Positions 33,030-44,077 are shown, counted from the first letter of the stretch. The stretch is DNA of 64,000 nt from Peromyscus leucopus (GCF_004664715.2 NC_051071.1:92676936-92740935), one strand, 5' to 3'. Made by a program: numbers and translations. The notes: generated by a model not told the origin, from the letters alone.

Positions 33030-33405
33030 TACATACTCTTTTGAAAAATATCTATTTAGGTTTATTGAGTTATTTGAGTTTGGGGCCATTGTGGGGGGGG
33101 GAGAAGGGAGAGAGAGAGAGCACATGTGTGTGCACTCGTGATGCACATTTGGAACACAGAGGTTGACATGACATCTGGTGTCTTCCTATCAATCCCCACC
33201 TTTTCTAGTCAGGGTCTCTCACTGAGCCTGAGGCTCACAGTTCTAGCCAGACTTGCTTGCCAGTGACCCCCAGCACCAACCCCATCCCCCACGCCAGCAC
33301 GGAGTGAAAGGTGCACTTTGCCACCTCTGGCTTTAATGTGGGGCTGGGGATCTGAACTCAGGCCATCATTCAAGTACTTTGCACACGGAGCCACCTCCCC
33401 AGTCC
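33030..33405 (-). mobile_element. B4 SINE
   Basis: Antisense B4 with G-run and (GA)n near 33095-33120; 'ggggctggggatctgaactc'. Confidence 0.7.
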
Positions 33406-33750
33406 CCTAGCTATCAAGCTTTCCAGTCTGATGTAATCTAGGGTTATTTACTCTATTCTCTTGCCTTATCTTGTTGAAAAAAACTTACTAAATCTGTAAC
33501 AACTAAACACACTGGAGGCATGAGGATAAATAGGGCAGGTAAATATTCAAGGAGGAAGACTAAAATTCATCTCAGACCTTTCAGTTCAAAACATTAGACT
33601 GAAGATATATGTTTGCTATTTACACAGCTTGCCATACTATATTCAAATAAGCAAGAGAAGCAATAAACTGCTAACATTAAAGAGAAAGCAAGACATTCAC
33701 TTGTATAAAAGGCCTAATGAAATGGTAGAATTCAAAAGGCAAACATAATT
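33406..33750. other. Single-copy-like stretch
   Basis: AT-rich; nothing recognised. Confidence 0.4.
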
Positions 33751-34056
33751 GTGCAGATGAAGGAGCGAAGTGGAGAAAGCCATAGCCCAGAACACTCCAT
33801 CAGACAGCCTAAAGGGACTGGAAGCCAGACTGCTTGTGGGAAGCCTGAAGGAATCCAGAGCCAACCTGGCTCCTTAGGACACCTGAGGGTGCTGGGCTTG
33901 GTGCCAACCAGCAGCAAAGATGACAGGACTGAGCAGGTGAGCCTGATGACAGTGGGAGTGATTGAGGAGCTGTACCTGGACCTTGCTGGTTGGCAGCCTG
34001 ATTGCTTCCCCAACTCAAGAGGTTAGCCAAAAAAAAAAAAAAAAAAAACAAAAAAC
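33751..34056 (+). other. Unrecognised retrocopy-like block ending in an A-run
   Basis: A GC-richer block with a 91-codon ORF (33751-34026, MQMKERSGESHSPEHS...) directly followed by an A-rich tail (34029-34056). The sharp compositional boundary and tail suggest a retroposed transcript piece, but no AATAAA precedes the tail, no TSD is clear and I do not recognise the protein. Confidence 0.3.
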
Positions 34057-34059
34057 AGA

Positions 34060-34220
34060 TTTCTGGCTGGGCCTGGTAATACATGCCTGTAGCCCCAGCA
34101 CTCAGCAGATAGAGACAGTAGTTTCTGGGAGATTGAGACCTGCCTGGGCTACACAGTAAATACCAGGCCATTCTGGGTAAGCTACATTGTGAAAGCTAGT
34201 TTCTAAAAAACCAAAAGGAA
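34060..34220 (+). mobile_element. Old B1 SINE
   Basis: 'ctgggcctggtaatacatgc' start, B1 body with A-rich end. Confidence 0.7.
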
Positions 34221-34525
34221 AAGAAAAGAAAAATGGACTTTCTGAAGAAAAGGGGAATCTGAGAAAGCCAAAGCTTCTGTGTGGGTGCAGGATGACCAGA
34301 GGAAAGTACTCCACAAAGGGCCTAAGACCATAGAGCAAACAACAGCCACCAACAGTCAAGAGTCTACTGAAAGAACAGAACCACCTCTACCACACCAGTT
34401 ACCCAACCCTTTCTGAAACAGACAACCAAAGATCAGCAGGCACACGAGGAAATCCAGGAGCATGAAAAAGAAGAGTTAAGAAAACAAACATTAAAATAAA
34501 GGGAAATAAAACATTCTTCAAAACT
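34221..34525. other. Unassigned stretch
   Basis: A-rich; no feature recognised. Confidence 0.35.
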
Positions 34526-34527
34526 CC

Positions 34528-34720
34528 CATGGAAGCTGTGAACACACTCAGCAGTAGAGTACTTGCCTAGCAAACTTTAGCTTTGGTCTTCAGCGGAGGG
34601 AGAGCAGGAACATCTGTAATCAAAATACTAGAGAGGAAAATCCACAAAAAAGAACAGGGCTGGAAACATAGCTCAGTGGCATGTGACGACCTAGGTTCAA
34701 TCCCCAGCATTCCAACAAAC
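34528..34720 (+). mobile_element. Two ID-type SINEs
   Basis: Diverged copy at 34528-34600 and a second at 34653-34720 ('ggctggaaacatagctcagt'). Confidence 0.6.
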
Positions 34721-34782
34721 GAAACAAACTTGGAAGAACCCTTTTTAACAAATTTTAAATACTTGGAATTTCAGAAGCATTT

Positions 34783-34952
34783 AGAAAAATAAGGGCCGAG
34801 CGACAGTGGCACACGCCTTTAATCCCAGCACTAGGGAGGCAGAGCCATGTAGATCTCTGTGAGTTCGAGGCCAGCCTGGTCTACAGAGGGAGATCCAGGA
34901 GAGGCACCAAAACTACACAGAGAAACCCTGTCTCAAAAAAAGAAAAATAAGG
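34783..34952 (+). mobile_element. B1 SINE with TSDs
   Basis: B1 34795-34940, 'agaaaaataagg' at 34783-34794 and 34941-34952. Confidence 0.95.
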
Positions 34953-34995
34953 AAAGCAAAGAGATGATCTGGAAATAAATTTAAAAACAATCAGA

Positions 34996-35072
34996 GGGCT
35001 GGGAATTTAGCTCAGTTGGTAAGCACTCTCCTAGCATGCATGAATCACTGGTTAGATTCCCAGTACTACATA
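34996..35072 (+). mobile_element. ID SINE
   Basis: 'gggctgggaatttagctcag' start. Confidence 0.85.
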
Positions 35073-35157
35073 AAACAGATGTGCTGACACATACATATAA
35101 AATTGGCATCTAGAGGTGGAAGCAGGAGGTTAAAAAGTTCAGGTTAAGGTTAAGAAG

Positions 35158-35345
35158 TCTGGCTGTGGAGATGGCTCAGTGGGTAAAAGCACTTTTTACA
35201 AAGTGCAAGACTAACAACCTGAGTTTGATCCCTAGAACCCACGGTACAAAGTGAGAATCAACTCCTGAAAATTGTCCTCTGACCTCCACTTACATACATA
35301 TGGTGGTGTGAGAGCATGCACACGAGTGCTCGCACACACATACTT
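35158..35345 (+). mobile_element. B3-type SINE
   Basis: 'tggctgtggagatggctcag' and 'cctgagtttgatccctagaa'. Confidence 0.8.
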
Positions 35346-35367
35346 ATTTTATTTTGTTTTTATTTAT

Positions 35368-35700
35368 TTATTTTTAAAGATTTATTTTATTTATTATGTA
35401 TACAGTGTTCTGTCTGCATGTTTTGCCTGCACACCAGAAGAGGGCATCAGATCTTATAGATGGTTGTGAGCCACCATGTGGTTGCTGGGAATTGAACTCC
35501 AGACCTCTTTTTTTTTAAATAATTTTTTCTTAAGATTTATTTATTTAGTATATATACAACATGTATGACCAGAAGAGGGCACCAGACCTTATTACAGATG
35601 GTTGCGAGCTACCATGTGGTTGCTGGGAATTGAACTCAGGACCTCTGGAAGAGCAGTCAATGCTCTTAACCTCTGAGCCATCTCTTCAGCCCCCCACTTT
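35368..35700 (-). mobile_element. Two consecutive B2 SINEs
   Basis: Antisense copies at 35372-35508 (5' part of the B2 lost, replaced by a T-run) and 35528-35692. Confidence 0.9.
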
Positions 35701-35734
35701 TTTTTTTTTAAAAGAAAAGGATTCATGTCATTTT

Positions 35735-35790
35735 CAGCTATATGGCAAGCTCAAGGCCAGCCTGGGATTCACGAGACCCTGTGTGACAGT
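35735..35790 (+). mobile_element. B1 SINE fragment
   Basis: 'caa ggccagcctgggattcac' B1 core. Confidence 0.55.
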
Positions 35791-36152
35791 TATTCTTGGT
35801 TGTTACCTTGACACACCGAAAAAAGGGAGCCTCAGGTGAGGAACTGCCTCCATGAAATTCGCTTGTGGGCGTATCTGTGGGGCATTTTCTTAATTACTCT
35901 TTGATGTAGGAGGGGTGCAGAGCATGCAGGCAGTGCCATGTCTAAGCAGGTGCGCTGGACTGTAGAAAGAAGCTGAGTAGGCCAGGAAAGGCAAGTCAGG
36001 ATGCAGCGATCCTCCGTGGTGTCTGCTTTAGTGCCCTCCTTCAGATTTCTACCTTGAACTCTGGCCTGGCCTCCCTTCACGATGGACTTAAACCTGTACG
36101 CTGAAATAAACCCTTTCCTCCCCAAGTTACTTTTGGACGCCTTATGAAAAAG
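35789..36152 (-). mobile_element. Rodent interspersed repeat, hAT-like
   Basis: 'ggttgttaccttgacacacc', 'ggggcattttcttaattact', 'gctgaaataaaccctttcct'. A common rodent repeat; I am unsure of its class. Confidence 0.5.
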
Positions 36153-36308
36153 GATATAAAGACGGACATAATAAAGTACATAAGACACATGGAAGTAATA
36201 CAAGAGACATACTATCTGACAAAAGCCTTAGAGGAATACAATAAACTATTCAGTCAGCATATCCTAGAGCTGAGGTAAGGAAGTTGTAAGTCTCAAGACC
36301 CAAAGGGA

Positions 36309-36875
36309 TGTTGGGCAAGATGGCATATGCCTTTAATCCCAGCACTTGGGAGGTAGAAGTAGACAAAAATGAGCGAACTCACAGAAGTGAGTTCAAGGCT
36401 AGCCTGGTTGACATATGTTCCAGGCCAGCCAAAGCTACATCGTAAGACCCTATTGTAGCTAGAGTTTTCCTGCCTTGCCCACAGTCAGGACAAATCTTTG
36501 TCAACCACCAGTCCCACAGCCGCTCAGACCCAACCAAGTAAACACAGAGACTTGTATTGCTTACAAACTGTATGGCCGTGGCAGGCTTCTTGTTAACTGT
36601 TCTTATAGCTTAAATTAATCCATTTCCATAAATCTATACCTTGCCACATGGCTGGTGGCTTACCAGCGTCTTCACATGCTGCTGGTCATGGCGGCACCTG
36701 GCTGTGTCTCTCTGCCTCAGCCTTTCGCTTCCCAGAATTCTCCTCTCTCCTTGTCCCACCTACTTCCTGCCTGGCCACTGGCCAATCAGTGTTTTATTTA
36801 TTGACCAATCAGAACAATTTGACATACAGACCATCCCACAGCACCCTATCTCAAAAAAACAAACAAAAAGACTAT
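36309..36875 (+). mobile_element. B1 SINE split by an LTR
   Basis: B1 5' portion 36309-36453; the 3' tail ('ccctatctcaaaaaaac') resumes after the LTR. Confidence 0.85.
36448..36849 (-). mobile_element. Solo ERV LTR with 6-bp TSD
   Basis: 390-bp LTR (36454-36843) in minus orientation between perfect 'ccctat' duplications at 36448-36453 and 36844-36849. Starts TG and ends CA. Contains two CCAAT-type boxes near 36782 and 36805. Same layout as the LTRs at 42503 and 57790, consistent with a class II-type, MYS-like rodent family; the family name needs a search. Confidence 0.9.
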
Positions 36876-36894
36876 CCAAAGGGCACAGCTAAAG

Positions 36895-37820
36895 CCCAAT
36901 ACAACTAACACAGAGCCTGTACCAAACTCTCAGGGAATTTCAAAACAACTATAAAAAAGGAAAAGGGATCACCTGATCACATACAAAGGACTGAGACTCA
37001 AACTGGCTTCTTGGCAACAAAGATGATATTAGTAGATAAGGAGCCGTGTTTCCAAATTTTCAGGGAAAAAAAAAAAAAAACAACAAAAAACAAAAAACAA
37101 ACCTTTTGGCCCCAAATTTTGCACCCAGCTCCATAAGAAATAGGAACTAGAATATAACAGACTCAATTTTAGACATGAAAGCACTCAGAAGGCTCACTTC
37201 CCTCACATCCTTCCTAAAGAACTTACTTCAGGATGTGCCCCAGCAAGATGACGGCATAAACCAGGACAGAGGAAAACTCAGAATCCTAAAAACAGTGAGT
37301 CCAACAAAGAGAGAGGAGGGAATCCCAGGAAGATGATGTGTTGTAAGCCCAGAAAATCCATGTGATTTGAAGAATGGAGGAGTATTGGTTCTAATTTTTT
37401 TTTTTTGTTTGTTTTTTTTTTGTTTTTCGAGACAGGGTTTCTCTGTGTAGCTTTGCTCCTTTCCTGGAACTCACTTGGTAGCCCAGGCTGGCCTCGAACT
37501 CACAGAGATCCGCCTGGCTCTGCTTCCCGAGTGCTGGGATTAAAGGCATGAGCCACCACCGCCCGGCTTGGTTCTAATTTTAAAAAGAGGGGATTCAAAA
37601 CATAAAATATAAGAAAGAGTACAGAAAAGAAAATGGCACTTTGACAAAGGCATGTTGTGCCAGGAAAAAAAAAAAAAAAAAAAAAAAAGAATCAAGGCAA
37701 TCAGAAAATATCTAGAAAAAAAAATTTGTACTTACTAAGTTTACTGAAAGAGGACAGAAGAGCTGGGCAGCAACCAGAGTACAGTCTACAGCACAGGGCA
37801 AGGGATTGGGATTTGTTTTA
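36895..37820 (+). mobile_element. Ancient L1 fragment (L1M type)
   Basis: 'gggatcacctgatcacatac', 'aggactgagactcaaactgg', 'ttgcacccagctcca' and 'ggatgtgccccagcaagatg' follow an old L1. Interrupted by a B1 at 37399-37567 and by A-runs at 37067 and 37663. Confidence 0.65.
37385..37581 (-). mobile_element. B1 SINE with TSDs
   Basis: Young antisense B1 37399-37567; 'ttggttctaatttt' at 37385-37398 and 37568-37581. Confidence 0.95.
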
Positions 37821-37823
37821 AGG

Positions 37824-37960
37824 AAAGTCAGGTACGGTGATGTACTCCTTTAATCTCAGCATTCAGGAGGCAGAGGCAGGACTGTCAGGAGTTTGAGATC
37901 AGCCTAGGCTATATTCATGAGTTCCAGGCCAGCCTGAACTACAAAGTAATACCTTGGGTT
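37824..37960 (+). mobile_element. B1 SINE
   Basis: Sense B1 ('caggtacggtgatgtactcc'). Confidence 0.8.
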
Positions 37961-38880
37961 TGTTTGTTTGTTTGTTTTGTTTTTCTTTTTTTTTTAAAAA
38001 AATGAACCAAAACAAAACCGCACTCCACACCCAAAGAAAATAAAGACATTATAGCAGGACAACCATTACCCTGATTATGAAGAATTGATGGTATATGAGA
38101 AAAGAGTATCCAGTTGCTATTAATGTTGGAAGCCTGGGATCCCAAGGGCCATTACCCTACCCCTAGAGAGAAGAAATGTAATCTTAGCATGCAAACTAGG
38201 TCTGAACTGAATAGTATTTATAGGATCACATTTTAGGGAATTCTAAAATTAGAGATGTCTTTCATCTTAGGCCAGAACAAACTTTGATTATGTTGGGTCT
38301 TAAGACATAAATCACAGTGTGCTAGGAACATTGACTTTGCCTTTTTAAAATATGTACAATATCAGCTGACACCCAGGTCTCCCTTTCGATGCTCTCTCTC
38401 TGGAGGCGAGAGTCATTTTCATTGTTAAAATGGTTTGGTGCTCTTCAACTAGCCCAGTTCATTTGGAGTTAGGGCAAATAAAAGAAAAAAATGTCTTCAC
38501 CTACACTGAGTGTAACCAGGTAATCATCCAATAAGAAAACTCGGGGAAAAGGCCTGTGATGCTCTCAAACATAACTTGTATTTTATTAGGACTAGTTTTA
38601 AATCATTATTCTTTAACAGAAATGTCAAGAAGCAAGCAAATCTAGGGAATGTGCAAATGCCACATTTTCTTCCCTAGTGGCAGATATGTGGTGTTCTCTG
38701 GGAAGGGAAAAATCCTCCTAATAATGGGCTTAATAACAGAGGCAATTGTTAAGGTCCGTGACTTCAGGTGACTACTACAAGCTTTAGTTTACTGGTCTCA
38801 GGTTTATAAGGGAGGTTTTATTTCATGAAAAATTAAAAACCTATGATAATGTAATACCATTTTTAGCTTTCATATTTATC
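37961..38880. other. Single-copy-like stretch
   Basis: About 0.9 kb without a recognised repeat, the second longest such piece in the window. No ORF above 70 codons; no RNA gene seen. Confidence 0.45.
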
Positions 38881-38881
38881 T

Positions 38882-39002
38882 TTCACAACTTCATACAGCT
38901 ACATAATATACCTTGATCATTTCCCCACTCCGTTACCTTCCAAGCCCATTCTTCCGAAGTCCCCCTGCTACCTTTCATATCTGTTCAATGTTTTTTTTGT
39001 GC
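38882..39002 (-). mobile_element. L1 3'-end fragment
   Basis: 'cttcatacagctacataata' and 'ccttgatcatttccccactc' are the antisense form of the Lx 3' terminus. Confidence 0.6.
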
Positions 39003-39019
39003 CTCGTTGAATCTAATTA

Positions 39020-39352
39020 AGGTTTCTGGAGTTGGTGAGATAGTTCAACGCATAAATGTGCCTGCTACCATGGCTGATAATCTAAGTTTGAGTCTCTGAA
39101 TCCAAAGTGGAAGGAAAAAAATATATCCTGCAACAAATTGACCTTCATATCTATGCTACTGCATGTATGCAACCACACACACATATATACACAAATATAT
39201 CTGAATAAAAATATAATAAAAAGTTAAAATTAAGTAGCATTGTTCACATGAGCATGGAGGACTCAGGTGGAATTTTGTGAGCTAAAAGTCAGTATGGTAT
39301 ACATAAAGTTCCGGGACTACCAGGGCTAGGGCTATATCCAGCCTCAAAAAAA
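39020..39352 (+). mobile_element. Diverged B3-type and B1 SINEs
   Basis: B3-like 39022-39232 ('gagttggtgagatagttcaa'), B1-like 39250-39350. Confidence 0.5.
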
Positions 39353-39660
39353 AATCAGAACCCCCCCCCCAAATTAATAAAATAACACATAAAACTAGCT
39401 ATCATAAAAGTATTTGAAAATTTCCTTATTGTGTATCTTATTAATTTCTTCCAGCGTCCAGTCATCATCTTAGGTAGCTCTTGGGATATATACAATATTC
39501 TTTAGAGACACAGAAGTTAGCGGTGTAGTTACCAGGCAAGTGAGACAAATGGTCAGACAGGAAGGAAGAACTCATGGCTTGCAGTATACGATCAGCCACG
39601 CACTTTCCTTACTATATCCACAGTCTCTGACATAAGGAATTAATGTATCTAACCAGTTCC
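39353..39660. other. Unassigned stretch
   Basis: Begins with a C-run; nothing recognised. Confidence 0.35.
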
Positions 39661-39661
39661 A

Positions 39662-39785
39662 CAAAACTCTGTGTCTTCAGCCTGCTGCAGTGGTGCACTG
39701 TGTGATCCCAGCACCAAGAAGCCAACGCGGGAGATCACTTAGAGTTCAAGTCAGCCTGGTATACACACAAAACCCTTTCTCAACC
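39662..39785 (+). mobile_element. Old B1 SINE
   Basis: 'gcctgctgcagtggtgcact', 'gagttcaagtcagcctggta'. Confidence 0.6.
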
Positions 39786-40149
39786 AAGCAAATGAACAAA
39801 TAAAACACCCCTGCTCCACTCCCCAGGAAACCTCCCTCCATATCTCTGTAAACGTTTAAGTAGATTCATTGCACTCTACAAACATTTATTGGCCCCCTGC
39901 TCTGAGCCAGGCATAAGGGACACAGAGAGGAAATTGACATTTCAGCTCTCAAGGAGCTGACAACTTTGAGAAAAGGTAGGAAATCCCTGATGATGCTTCA
40001 GGATCAGGTAAGAGACAAGGGTGCTGGCTATCATTTGTTTAGAGCCTGGGACAAACAAAAGATGACTACCACCCGGAGGTATTAGAGAGGGACTGTTTAA
40101 AGGTCACTTCCTCTTTGAATTGAGACTTAAAAGATAAGTGAGAATAAAA

Positions 40150-40250
40150 CAGATAAGCAGCCCAGTGGTAGTGAGTTCCAGGACAGGCTCCAAATGCTAC
40201 ACAGAGAAACCCTGTCTTGAAAAACAAACAAACAAAAAAACAGATAAGCA
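40150..40250 (+). mobile_element. 5'-truncated B1 with TSDs
   Basis: Only the B1 3' third (40166-40238), between 'acagataagcag' copies at 40150-40161 and 40239-40250. Confidence 0.85.
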
Positions 40251-40294
40251 GATATAAAGAACATTAGGGACAAAGAGGAAATGGTAGAACTGGG

Positions 40295-40395
40295 AAGTGG
40301 TTATATGATAGAGCACTTGTCTGGCATGTACATGCTCTGGGTTCGATCCACAGCACTGCAAAATAAAAAAAAATAAAATAAAATAAAACAAAGAG
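40295..40395 (+). mobile_element. ID SINE
   Basis: 'ggttatatgatagagcactt', 'gggttcgatccacagcactg', A-rich (AAAAT)n tail. Confidence 0.8.
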
Positions 40396-40680
40396 AAAGG
40401 ATAGGGCAGACATGAGAGCTAAGTGCATGCTGGTATATTTGGAAAAGTCAAGTGTCTTGAGACTGCGGGACAAATGGCATCTGTGGTGGCAGTGGCAGAC
40501 ATAAAGGCCAAGCTCTCCACAGAACAGGCCTCCTGAGAGTAAAGGAAGGCCACTGAAGGACGAGTATAAAAGGAGGGAGGCCCAGTCAGATCTGCACTTT
40601 GGTAAAGATGATGCTGAAGCAGGATGTAAGGAGGATGGCTCTGAACTGGTAGAGCAGGCCCTTCTAGTAGACTGGCCAGC

Positions 40681-40878
40681 AAAAGAACAAAATGCTACGA
40701 TGCATTCATCTGTGATTTAGTCTGCATGATACACAAAAGACTTGAGCACTGACTACTGTAAAAAACAAGAGTTTCCAAATTTAGTATTTGCATTTTTCCT
40801 CTTGTAATAAATACCCCAAACCTTTCCCATAGTAACTGCCAGGTTGATAAACATACAGTTCTTTCTCTTTTTAAAACA
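40681..40878. other. Unassigned stretch
   Basis: Nothing recognised. Confidence 0.35.
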
Positions 40879-40879
40879 A

Positions 40880-41378
40880 TACATACATGGTTTTACATCG
40901 CTATATAAGATCTAGAAACCACAAATTAGAGAAAAAAATCAATATTTGACTTTCTGAGACTGTCTCAGTTCACTTAACATGATGACCTCTAGTTTCATCC
41001 ATTTTCCTGCAAGCAATATGACTTGGTGGTGGTGGTTCTTTTTTTCTTCTTTCTTCTTCTTCTTCCTTCTTTTTCTCCTCCTCCTCTTCTTCAATTTTAT
41101 TGAACAGTGTTTCTCTGTATAGCCCTTGCTCTCCTAGAACTCACACTATAAATCAGGCTAGTCTCAACCTCCGCTCTGCCTGCCTCTGCCTCCCTAGTGC
41201 TGGGACTAAACGCATGCACAACACCTGGTGACTTGGTTCTTCTTTATGGCTAAAAAAAAAAATCAGTATACACATACCAAATTTGTTCTTATCTGTATCT
41301 CTGTTGTTGGCATCTAGGTTGGTTGCATAACTTAGTTATTGTGAACAGCATTGCAAAATACATAGCTCTCTTCTAAAA
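40880..41378 (-). mobile_element. L1 ORF2 3' end split by B1
   Basis: Antisense L1: 'ttcacttaacatgatgacct' (40971) and 'ttcttctttatggctaaaaa' / 'gcatctaggttggttgcata' (41236-41330). A (TTC)n/(TCC)n tract and a B1 (41085-41232) lie between. Confidence 0.75.
41085..41232 (-). mobile_element. B1 SINE in L1
   Basis: Antisense B1 ('tgtttctctgtatagccctt'). Confidence 0.85.
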
Positions 41379-41397
41379 TCTCTTCTTTAGTACTACC

Positions 41398-41480
41398 TTT
41401 CCCCTCAATGCTTCAAGGAACAGGACCTTGTGCATGATTAGCAGGCACCCTACTACAGAGTTACATCCCTAGTCCTGCTA
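41398..41480 (-). mobile_element. ID SINE
   Basis: 'caggaccttgtgcatgatta' to 'agttacatccctagtcctgc'. Confidence 0.7.
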
Positions 41481-41565
41481 CCACAATAAATCTGACACTA
41501 ATGAGAAAGAAACAAAACATTTTTGGAAATGAATGTTTTCTTTTAAACTGTTATCATTCACTCAC
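41481..41565. other. Unassigned spacer
   Basis: Nothing recognised. Confidence 0.3.
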
Positions 41566-42180
41566 ATCTTTCTTTAGCAGAAAGAATTCCAAAAATGTCC
41601 TCCAGGATTCCCATTCCTTGGTTATTCAACCAAACGCCAATCTAGGAACTGTTGTGGAAGGACGCTACAGATGAACTGCAGTTGCTAATCAGAAGACTTG
41701 GAAAGAAATTATCCTGGTGGACTCAACAGAATTACACAAGCCTTGAGAGCAGAGGACTATGGAAGAAGAGTTAGTGAGACGAAAAGGGAGAAAAAAGATG
41801 AGGAAGAAAGGGAAACTGAAGACACTTGAAACAATGTCCCATCCACGGTTGCTGAGTTTGAAGATGAGAGAATCATGAATGTAGAGGTTAAGAACACCCA
41901 CCCAGCAGCCACCAGGGAGAACTGGGGACCTCAGTCCCACAACCACATGGAAATAAGTTCTGACAACTGCTAAAGGAGTCTGAAAACCAATTTATTCTTA
42001 CAACTCGGAGAGAAACAGGCCTAGAGATCTTGACTTCATCCCTGTGAAACCTGGAGCAGAGAGCCAAATGAGTCACACTGTGCCCAGACATGGGACCTAC
42101 AGAAGTGACATCAGGGTACAAATAACTGATCTTTCAGCGGCTAAATCTGTGGTGATTGGTTACACACATTTCCATAAACT
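41566..42180 (+). mobile_element. MLT1-type (ERVL-MaLR) LTR
   Basis: Follows an MLT1-like order: 'gaaattatcctggtggactc', 'acctcagtcccacaaccaca', 'gttctgacaactgc', 'gatcttgacttcatccctgt', 'gctaaatctgtggtgattgg'. Ancient and heavily diverged. Confidence 0.65.
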
Positions 42181-42197
42181 ACTTCAAATGTAACTTT

Positions 42198-42385
42198 TCA
42201 TGGGACTGGGAATGTAGCTCAACTGGATGCTTACCTAGCATGCATGAGACCTAGGGTTCAATCCCTAATACCTCACAAACCATAAGCATAACCCAACACT
42301 CAGGAGGGAAAGGCAGAAGTTCAGAAGTTCAAGGTCATCATTTGCTACACTGCAACTTCAATGTCAGCCTGGGCTTTGAGAGCTG
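42198..42385 (+). mobile_element. B4 SINE (ID + B1)
   Basis: ID head 'gactgggaatgtagctcaac', then a B1-like part. The tail appears to resume after the hAT element as 'gagactctatctaaaa' at about 44026. Confidence 0.7.
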
Positions 42386-42497
42386 TGGTTTGAATAACAA
42401 ATATATTCCATAGTCGCTGGCATTTGCGTGCCTGGCCCTTGTTTCACCTGTTCGGGGAGGCTTAGGAGGTATGGCCTTAAGAGAGGTATGTCACTGG

Positions 42498-43632
42498 GAG
42501 TGTGTAGGTGGAAGTTTCTCTCCCACCTGCCTGTTCCCAAATAATTGACTCAGAGGTTTAACATTACTTACTGATGCTTGCTTGGCCAGCAGCTCAAGTA
42601 TTACTAACTAGCTCTTATACTTAAATTAACCCATCATTTTTATCTGTGTTTAGCCACGTGGCTTGGCACCTTTTCTAAGTGCAGCATTCTCATCTTGTTT
42701 CCTCTGCATCTGGCCGGTGACTCCCGACTCTGCCCTTCCTCTTTCCAGAATTCTAGTCTGGTCACCCCACCTACAATTCCTGCCTGGCCACTGACCAATC
42801 AGCCAATTTGAGTGACAAATCTTTACAGTATACAAGAGCATTATTCCACAGCATTTCCCCTTTTTTGTCTAATTAAAAAGGAAGGTTTTAACCTTAATAT
42901 AGTAAAACAAAAACAGTTATTAAGTAAGAATTACAGTAACAATATCTAATCCATTTGCATTTTGCAAAACTAGAGAAAATATTTATCTATTTTATCTTGG
43001 GAGCTTATCTTAACTTCTGGGAGCTCGGCTGGACCTGCAGCTCCATGCACTGAGTGCTCCAGCCTCTCAGGTGAGTCTGAGTGAGCCTGCTGCAGCTGAC
43101 TGTTGCCTGTTGATGGGGCGGAAAGTGACTTGGAGGCGTTGTAATGCAGGCACCACAAGCAGATGTGAGTGGGGTGGAATGGAGCCGAGCTGGGGAGACT
43201 GGCTTGGGGGGTGGTAATGGCACACAGCACAATTGTGTGTGTGCCAGGAAGTGCCAGGCAGGGGGCAGGTAGCCACGGAGGCTCAGGCAGGCCATGTGGA
43301 CTAGCCACAGGCATCAGGTTCAGGTTCAGGTCACACTGGGTGCCACTTGTAATGAGAAACTCAATGATCTATATACATCAATTTATTAAGGGGTTCTATG
43401 GGGAAAACAGACTCACTGATACAGGATAAGGTAAATCCAGTTGCAGAGTACTTGGAAAGCTGGGGACTGATCACATGCTGCTTCATGCCTCCTGATGTGG
43501 TCTTCACCACCCAAAAGAGCTTGGCTCCCTTTCTGCTCCCTTTTAAGTGGTCACATAGGCAGATAAGAAGTACTGCCTCTATCAGACCAGATAGCCCCAG
43601 GTCATGGGCGGGGGGATTCCCACTGTAGAGTG
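42498..43632 (-). mobile_element. Compact LTR element, 1.1 kb, with TSD
   Basis: Body 42503-43627 between 'gagtg' copies (42498-42502 and 43628-43632). On the minus strand: an upstream LTR-like region (43627 to 43348) with AATAAA-type 'ttaataaattg' near 43385, a two-base spacer, a candidate primer-binding site beginning TGGCACCCAGTG (43345 downwards), about 0.48 kb of C-rich then A-rich internal sequence, a polypurine tract (42867-42854) and a 351-bp LTR (42853-42503). The two terminal regions are not similar beyond their first bases. No gag, pol or env reading frame is visible. Confidence 0.7.
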
Positions 43633-43825
43633 GGTTTTGAAAGCTTGAAGACCTTTGCCATTTTGAGCTTACTCTCTCCATATGTGAGTTCTCAGCTACT
43701 CCTGTCACCAAGCCTGCCTGCTGCCGTGATCTCCTCTATGATGGTGATGGACTCCTATTCCCTCTGAAACCTTAAGCAAACCCTTCCATCTATAAATCAC
43801 CTCGGTTATGGTAGGGTGTTTTGTT

Positions 43826-43978
43826 TTGTTTTGTTTTTTCAATACAGGGTTTCTCTGTGTAGCTTTGCACCTGTCCTGAAACTCACTCTGTAGACCAGGC
43901 TGGCCTCAAACTCACAGAGCTCCACCTGCCTCTGCCTCCTGAATGCTGGGATTAAAGGCATGCGCCACCCCCGCCCAG
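43826..43978 (-). mobile_element. B1 SINE in hAT element
   Basis: Antisense B1 with (GTTTT)n and 'gggtttctctgtgtagcttt'. Confidence 0.9.
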
Positions 43979-44036
43979 GTGGTTATGGTGGGTTTTATTA
44001 CAGCAACAGAAAGGTAACGAGCACAGAGAGACTCTA

Positions 44037-44039
<3 letters not shown>

Positions 44040-44074
<35 letters not shown>
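44040..44074 (+). repeat. Poly(A) run, 35 bp
   Basis: Uninterrupted A-run at the tail of the split B4/B1. Confidence 0.98.

Positions 44075-44077
<3 letters not shown>

Larger units (their letters stand above)
39855..40680 (+). mobile_element. LINE L2 fragments
   Basis: 'caaacatttattggccccct' and 'ctctcaaggagctgacaact' (39868-39963), and the later 'aaaggaagg...gagtataaaaggag' stretch (40420-40670), follow L2 order. Interrupted by a B1 piece and an ID. Confidence 0.65.
42386..44028 (-). mobile_element. hAT-like element (URR1 type), split twice
   Basis: Left part 42386-42502, middle 43628-43825, right about 43979-44028 ('attacagcaacagaaaggta'). An LTR element and a B1 interrupt it. Orientation is minus relative to the copy at 30357. 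Confidence 0.75.
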
